A stretch of DNA of 47,948 nucleotides from JBHHWH01 sp046756405 (GTDB taxonomy: Bacteria; Actinomycetota; Acidimicrobiia; Spongiisociales; ZC4RG35): positions 1-47,948 of the forward strand of contig JBHHWH010000006.1 of the NCBI GenBank assembly GCA_046756405.1, written 5' to 3'. The notes below the pieces were generated by a model. That model ran no database searches and was not told where the DNA came from. It was given only the letters and a program-made list of their open reading frames with translations. Positions 46,263 through 47,948 of this stretch are shown in pieces. Position numbers and translations under genes: made by a program. How positions within the stretch are numbered: the stretch's first letter is position 1; every line of letters begins with the position of its first letter.

Positions 46263-46358
46263 ACCCGATACGCCCAGAGCGGAGATGTCAACATCGCCTA
46301 TCAGGTGGTCGGGAAGGGGCCGGTAGACCTCATCCACATACCGGGGTGGATCGGCCCC
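46263..46358 (+). pseudogene. Fragment of a cyclase-linked alpha/beta hydrolase N-terminus
   Basis: In one frame the bases translate to TRYAQSGDVNIAYQVVGKGP followed by VDLIHIPGWIGP. This is close to the first 32 residues of a hydrolase domain often joined to adenylate cyclases in actinobacteria (YA-SGDV-IAYQVVG-GP-DL-FVPG). The frame has no start codon nearby, and the likeness stops at 46358, right where the end of the minus-strand oxidoreductase gene begins. A remnant after deletion or rearrangement is the simplest view. Confidence 0.5.
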
Positions 46359-46370
46359 GCTGAAGGCGAG

Positions 46371-47771
46371 TTACTTCGTCCGGTCGGCCAGCGCGGCGCG
46401 TGCCGCGTGGTAGCCGCACATGCCGTGGACTCCGGCTCCCGGCGGGGTGGCGGAGGAGCAGAGGAAGATGCCGTCGCCTAGGATGTAGGGGCGTTTGGCG
46501 CCTAGCTGGAGGATCTTTTTCAACCCGAAGGCGCCACCGCCGATATCCCCGCCGACGTAGTTGGGGTTGTAGTCCTGGTATTCCACGGCGCTGCGGGTGT
46601 GCCTGGCGAGGATCAGGTCTCTGAAACCGGGGGCGAGCCGCTCGATCTGGCTCTCGATGGCCGCGGTCATGTCCACGGCCGACCCGTTGGGTACATGGCA
46701 GTAGGCCCACGCGGTGTGCTTCCCCTCCGGTGCCCTGGTGGGATCAAAGAGCGACTGTTGGGCCAAAAGGACGAAGGGCCTTTCCGGGTGCCGGCCGGCG
46801 AAGACCTCTCGTTCCGCAGCCTCGATCTCCTCGTAGGTGCCGCCGATGTGAACCGTGCCGGCCTGGGAGCTCAGCGGGTCAGACCATGGGATAGGCCCGT
46901 CTAGGGCCCAGTCGACTTTGAAGACCCCCGGTCCCGGTTTCCAGCTGGAGATTCTGCGGGCGGCCATGGCCGAAATGCGATCTCTCGCCATAGCCATGGC
47001 AGCCGGTGGCATGACGTCGAGCAATATCACACCGGCGGGGAGCTCGTCCACTGAGACCACGTCGCGACTGGTCTCGATGGATCCTCCCATAGCCTTCAGC
47101 TGCTCGGCCAGGGCGTCGGCGATTGCCTGCGAGCCCCCCTTCGCTACGGGCCATCCGTAGACATGGCCGATAGCTCCCAGGGCTAGTGCTACTGAAGCGC
47201 TGGCGAGGGAGCCAAACGGTGAGATCGAATGGGCTGAGAGTCCGGCGATGAGGGCACGCGCCTCCTTCGAGCGGAAGCGGTTGGCCAGCATCGAAGCGGA
47301 CATTCCGCCGAGGGCAGCCAGCCTGGCAAAGGAGCTCTTGTGCTTGGGGATGATCGTGACCGGGCTGAGTACGTTGTCGGCCAGCTCGTCGATGTTCTCC
47401 ACGAGCGAAGCCATCAGACCCGAATACGTCGCGGCGTCGTCGCCGAACTGGGCCGCGGTCTCCTCCACCGACCTGAACAAGGCTGCCGCCCGACCCTCGC
47501 CCAGGGGATGGGTGAAGGGGATGGGTGGCTGGACCCACTCCACCTCGAGGCCGACCTCGTTGAAGAACGGGGAGGCGATCCCCGAGGGATGGATCGCCGA
47601 ACAGGCATCGTGGCGGAACCCCGGGAGGGTCAGTTCCTCGGTTCGGGTTCCGCCGCCTATCTCCCCTGCCCGCTCCACAACCAGGACCTTCCTCCCGGCC
47701 CGGGCCAGCTCCACGGCAGCGGCCAGGCCGTTGGGTCCGGCGCCCACCACCGACGCGTCGAAGTCACTCAT
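46371..47771 (-). CDS. FAD-dependent oxidoreductase, CrtI/phytoene desaturase-like
   Basis: 466 residues. The FAD loop VVGAGPNGLAAAVELARAGR (8-27) and VVERAGEIGGGTRTEEL are the dinucleotide-binding motif; the C-terminus has CSSATPPGAGVHGMCGYHAA, the second FAD motif of the family. RHDACSAIHPSGIASPFF and AYCHVPNGSAVDMT also fit the phytoene desaturase-like branch found in many actinobacteria. The substrate is not known and no carotenoid gene is near. TAGTCG 6 nt before the ATG is a weak leaderless signal. Confidence 0.88.
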   Translation of the reverse strand: MSDFDASVVGAGPNGLAAAVELARAGRKVLVVERAGEIGGGTRTEELTLPGFRHDACSAIHPSGIASPFFNEVGLEVEWVQPPIPFTHPLGEGRAAALFRSVEETAAQFGDDAATYSGLMASLVENIDELADNVLSPVTIIPKHKSSFARLAALGGMSASMLANRFRSKEARALIAGLSAHSISPFGSLASASVALALGAIGHVYGWPVAKGGSQAIADALAEQLKAMGGSIETSRDVVSVDELPAGVILLDVMPPAAMAMARDRISAMAARRISSWKPGPGVFKVDWALDGPIPWSDPLSSQAGTVHIGGTYEEIEAAEREVFAGRHPERPFVLLAQQSLFDPTRAPEGKHTAWAYCHVPNGSAVDMTAAIESQIERLAPGFRDLILARHTRSAVEYQDYNPNYVGGDIGGGAFGLKKILQLGAKRPYILGDGIFLCSSATPPGAGVHGMCGYHAARAALADRTK

Positions 47772-47834
47772 CTCTGCCGACTACGCGCTGGCTGCAGGGT
47801 GGTGTCCACAGAGAAGGGCATGGCATTTGACACT

Positions 47835-47864
47835 AGGGGTGCGGGCACGGCGGAGCCCGCCCCT
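47835..47864. terminator. Hairpin near the right edge
   Basis: AGGGG-TG-CGGGC (47835-47846) pairs with GCCCG-CCCCT (47855-47864) around an 8-nt loop: ten base pairs with a 2-nt bulge. It may end a minus-strand gene beyond the window edge. The 177 bp from 47772 to 47948 otherwise show nothing I can assign. Confidence 0.4.
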
Positions 47865-47948
47865 GATCGAGGGAGAGGGGACATTGTGGATGGTGGAGAC
47901 GACCTTCGGGGAAGTGTGGGGCTGCCGCTAGTCGGGGGGTCCTCGGTT

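Noticed and set aside
46231..46370. A functional short gene between hydrolase and oxidoreductase
   Set aside because: The frame with homology has no usable start codon and no stop until deep inside the minus-strand gene.
47248..47931. Plus-strand 227-residue frame at the right end
   Set aside because: Antisense to the CrtI-like oxidoreductase with Ser/Arg/Pro-rich composition; no family.

Overview
The window is high-GC DNA from an actinobacterium. WhiB, a Bpa-type proteasome activator, a CofC/FbiD-like enzyme of F420 synthesis, GTG/TTG starts and 4-bp start/stop overlaps all point there. Many genes also look leaderless, with a TAnnnT hexamer 7-9 nt before the start codon. A lineage outside the well-studied genera (for example Acidimicrobiia) is my guess; no rRNA is present to settle it.

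Layout. 1-740: the start of a TadG-like and a complete TadE-like gene (minus strand). 917-4325: succinate dehydrogenase operon sdhCAB (minus). 4417-6682: whiB, the proteasome activator bpa, a DUF2238-type membrane protein, a BldC/excisionase-like HTH protein and an unknown protein. 6715-12927: a Tad (Flp) pilus operon in the order SAF/CpaB, TadZ, TadA/CpaF, TadB, TadC, Flp pilin, TadE, TadE, TadG-like. 12997-13169: tRNA-Gln(CTG) and tRNA-Glu(CTC). 13278-19430: a metal-related stretch with a CopB-type copper ATPase, a DUF3105 protein, a Fur-family regulator, an extraordinary tryptophan-rich membrane protein built from a perfect 605-bp direct repeat, and a NiCoT-type Ni/Co transporter. 19552-22254: membrane pyrophosphatase and a secreted protein, closed by a strong hairpin. 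22257-26090: cupin, double histidine phosphatase, methyltransferase, RNase HI with zinc ribbon, DUF2332. 26075-28573 (minus): CofC/FbiD, glycerate 2-kinase and SDR operon. 28645-29852: DUF427, universal stress protein, PgpA. 29911-33621: ilvE, unknown, FAH hydrolase, gltX, tRNA-Glu(TTC). 33778-37822: an operon of a tiny secreted Cys peptide, lipoprotein, peptidoglycan-binding adaptor, ABC ATPase and FtsX/MacB permease. 37887-47771: a coiled-coil protein, a 38-aa acidic peptide, a DsbB/TlpA-like thiol redox pair, rpiB, murA (Asp in place of the catalytic Cys), an Nfu scaffold, a short MeaB GTPase, ppdK (minus), an alpha/beta hydrolase, a degraded fragment and a CrtI-like oxidoreductase (minus).

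How it fits together. PPDK and the membrane pyrophosphatase both handle pyrophosphate. Glycerate 2-kinase makes 2-phosphoglycerate, one enolase step from the phosphoenolpyruvate that FbiD-type enzymes use, and its gene overlaps cofC. The two features I would look at first are the Trp-rich repeat protein and the five-gene peptide/ABC operon. No gap between genes exceeds 300 bases.
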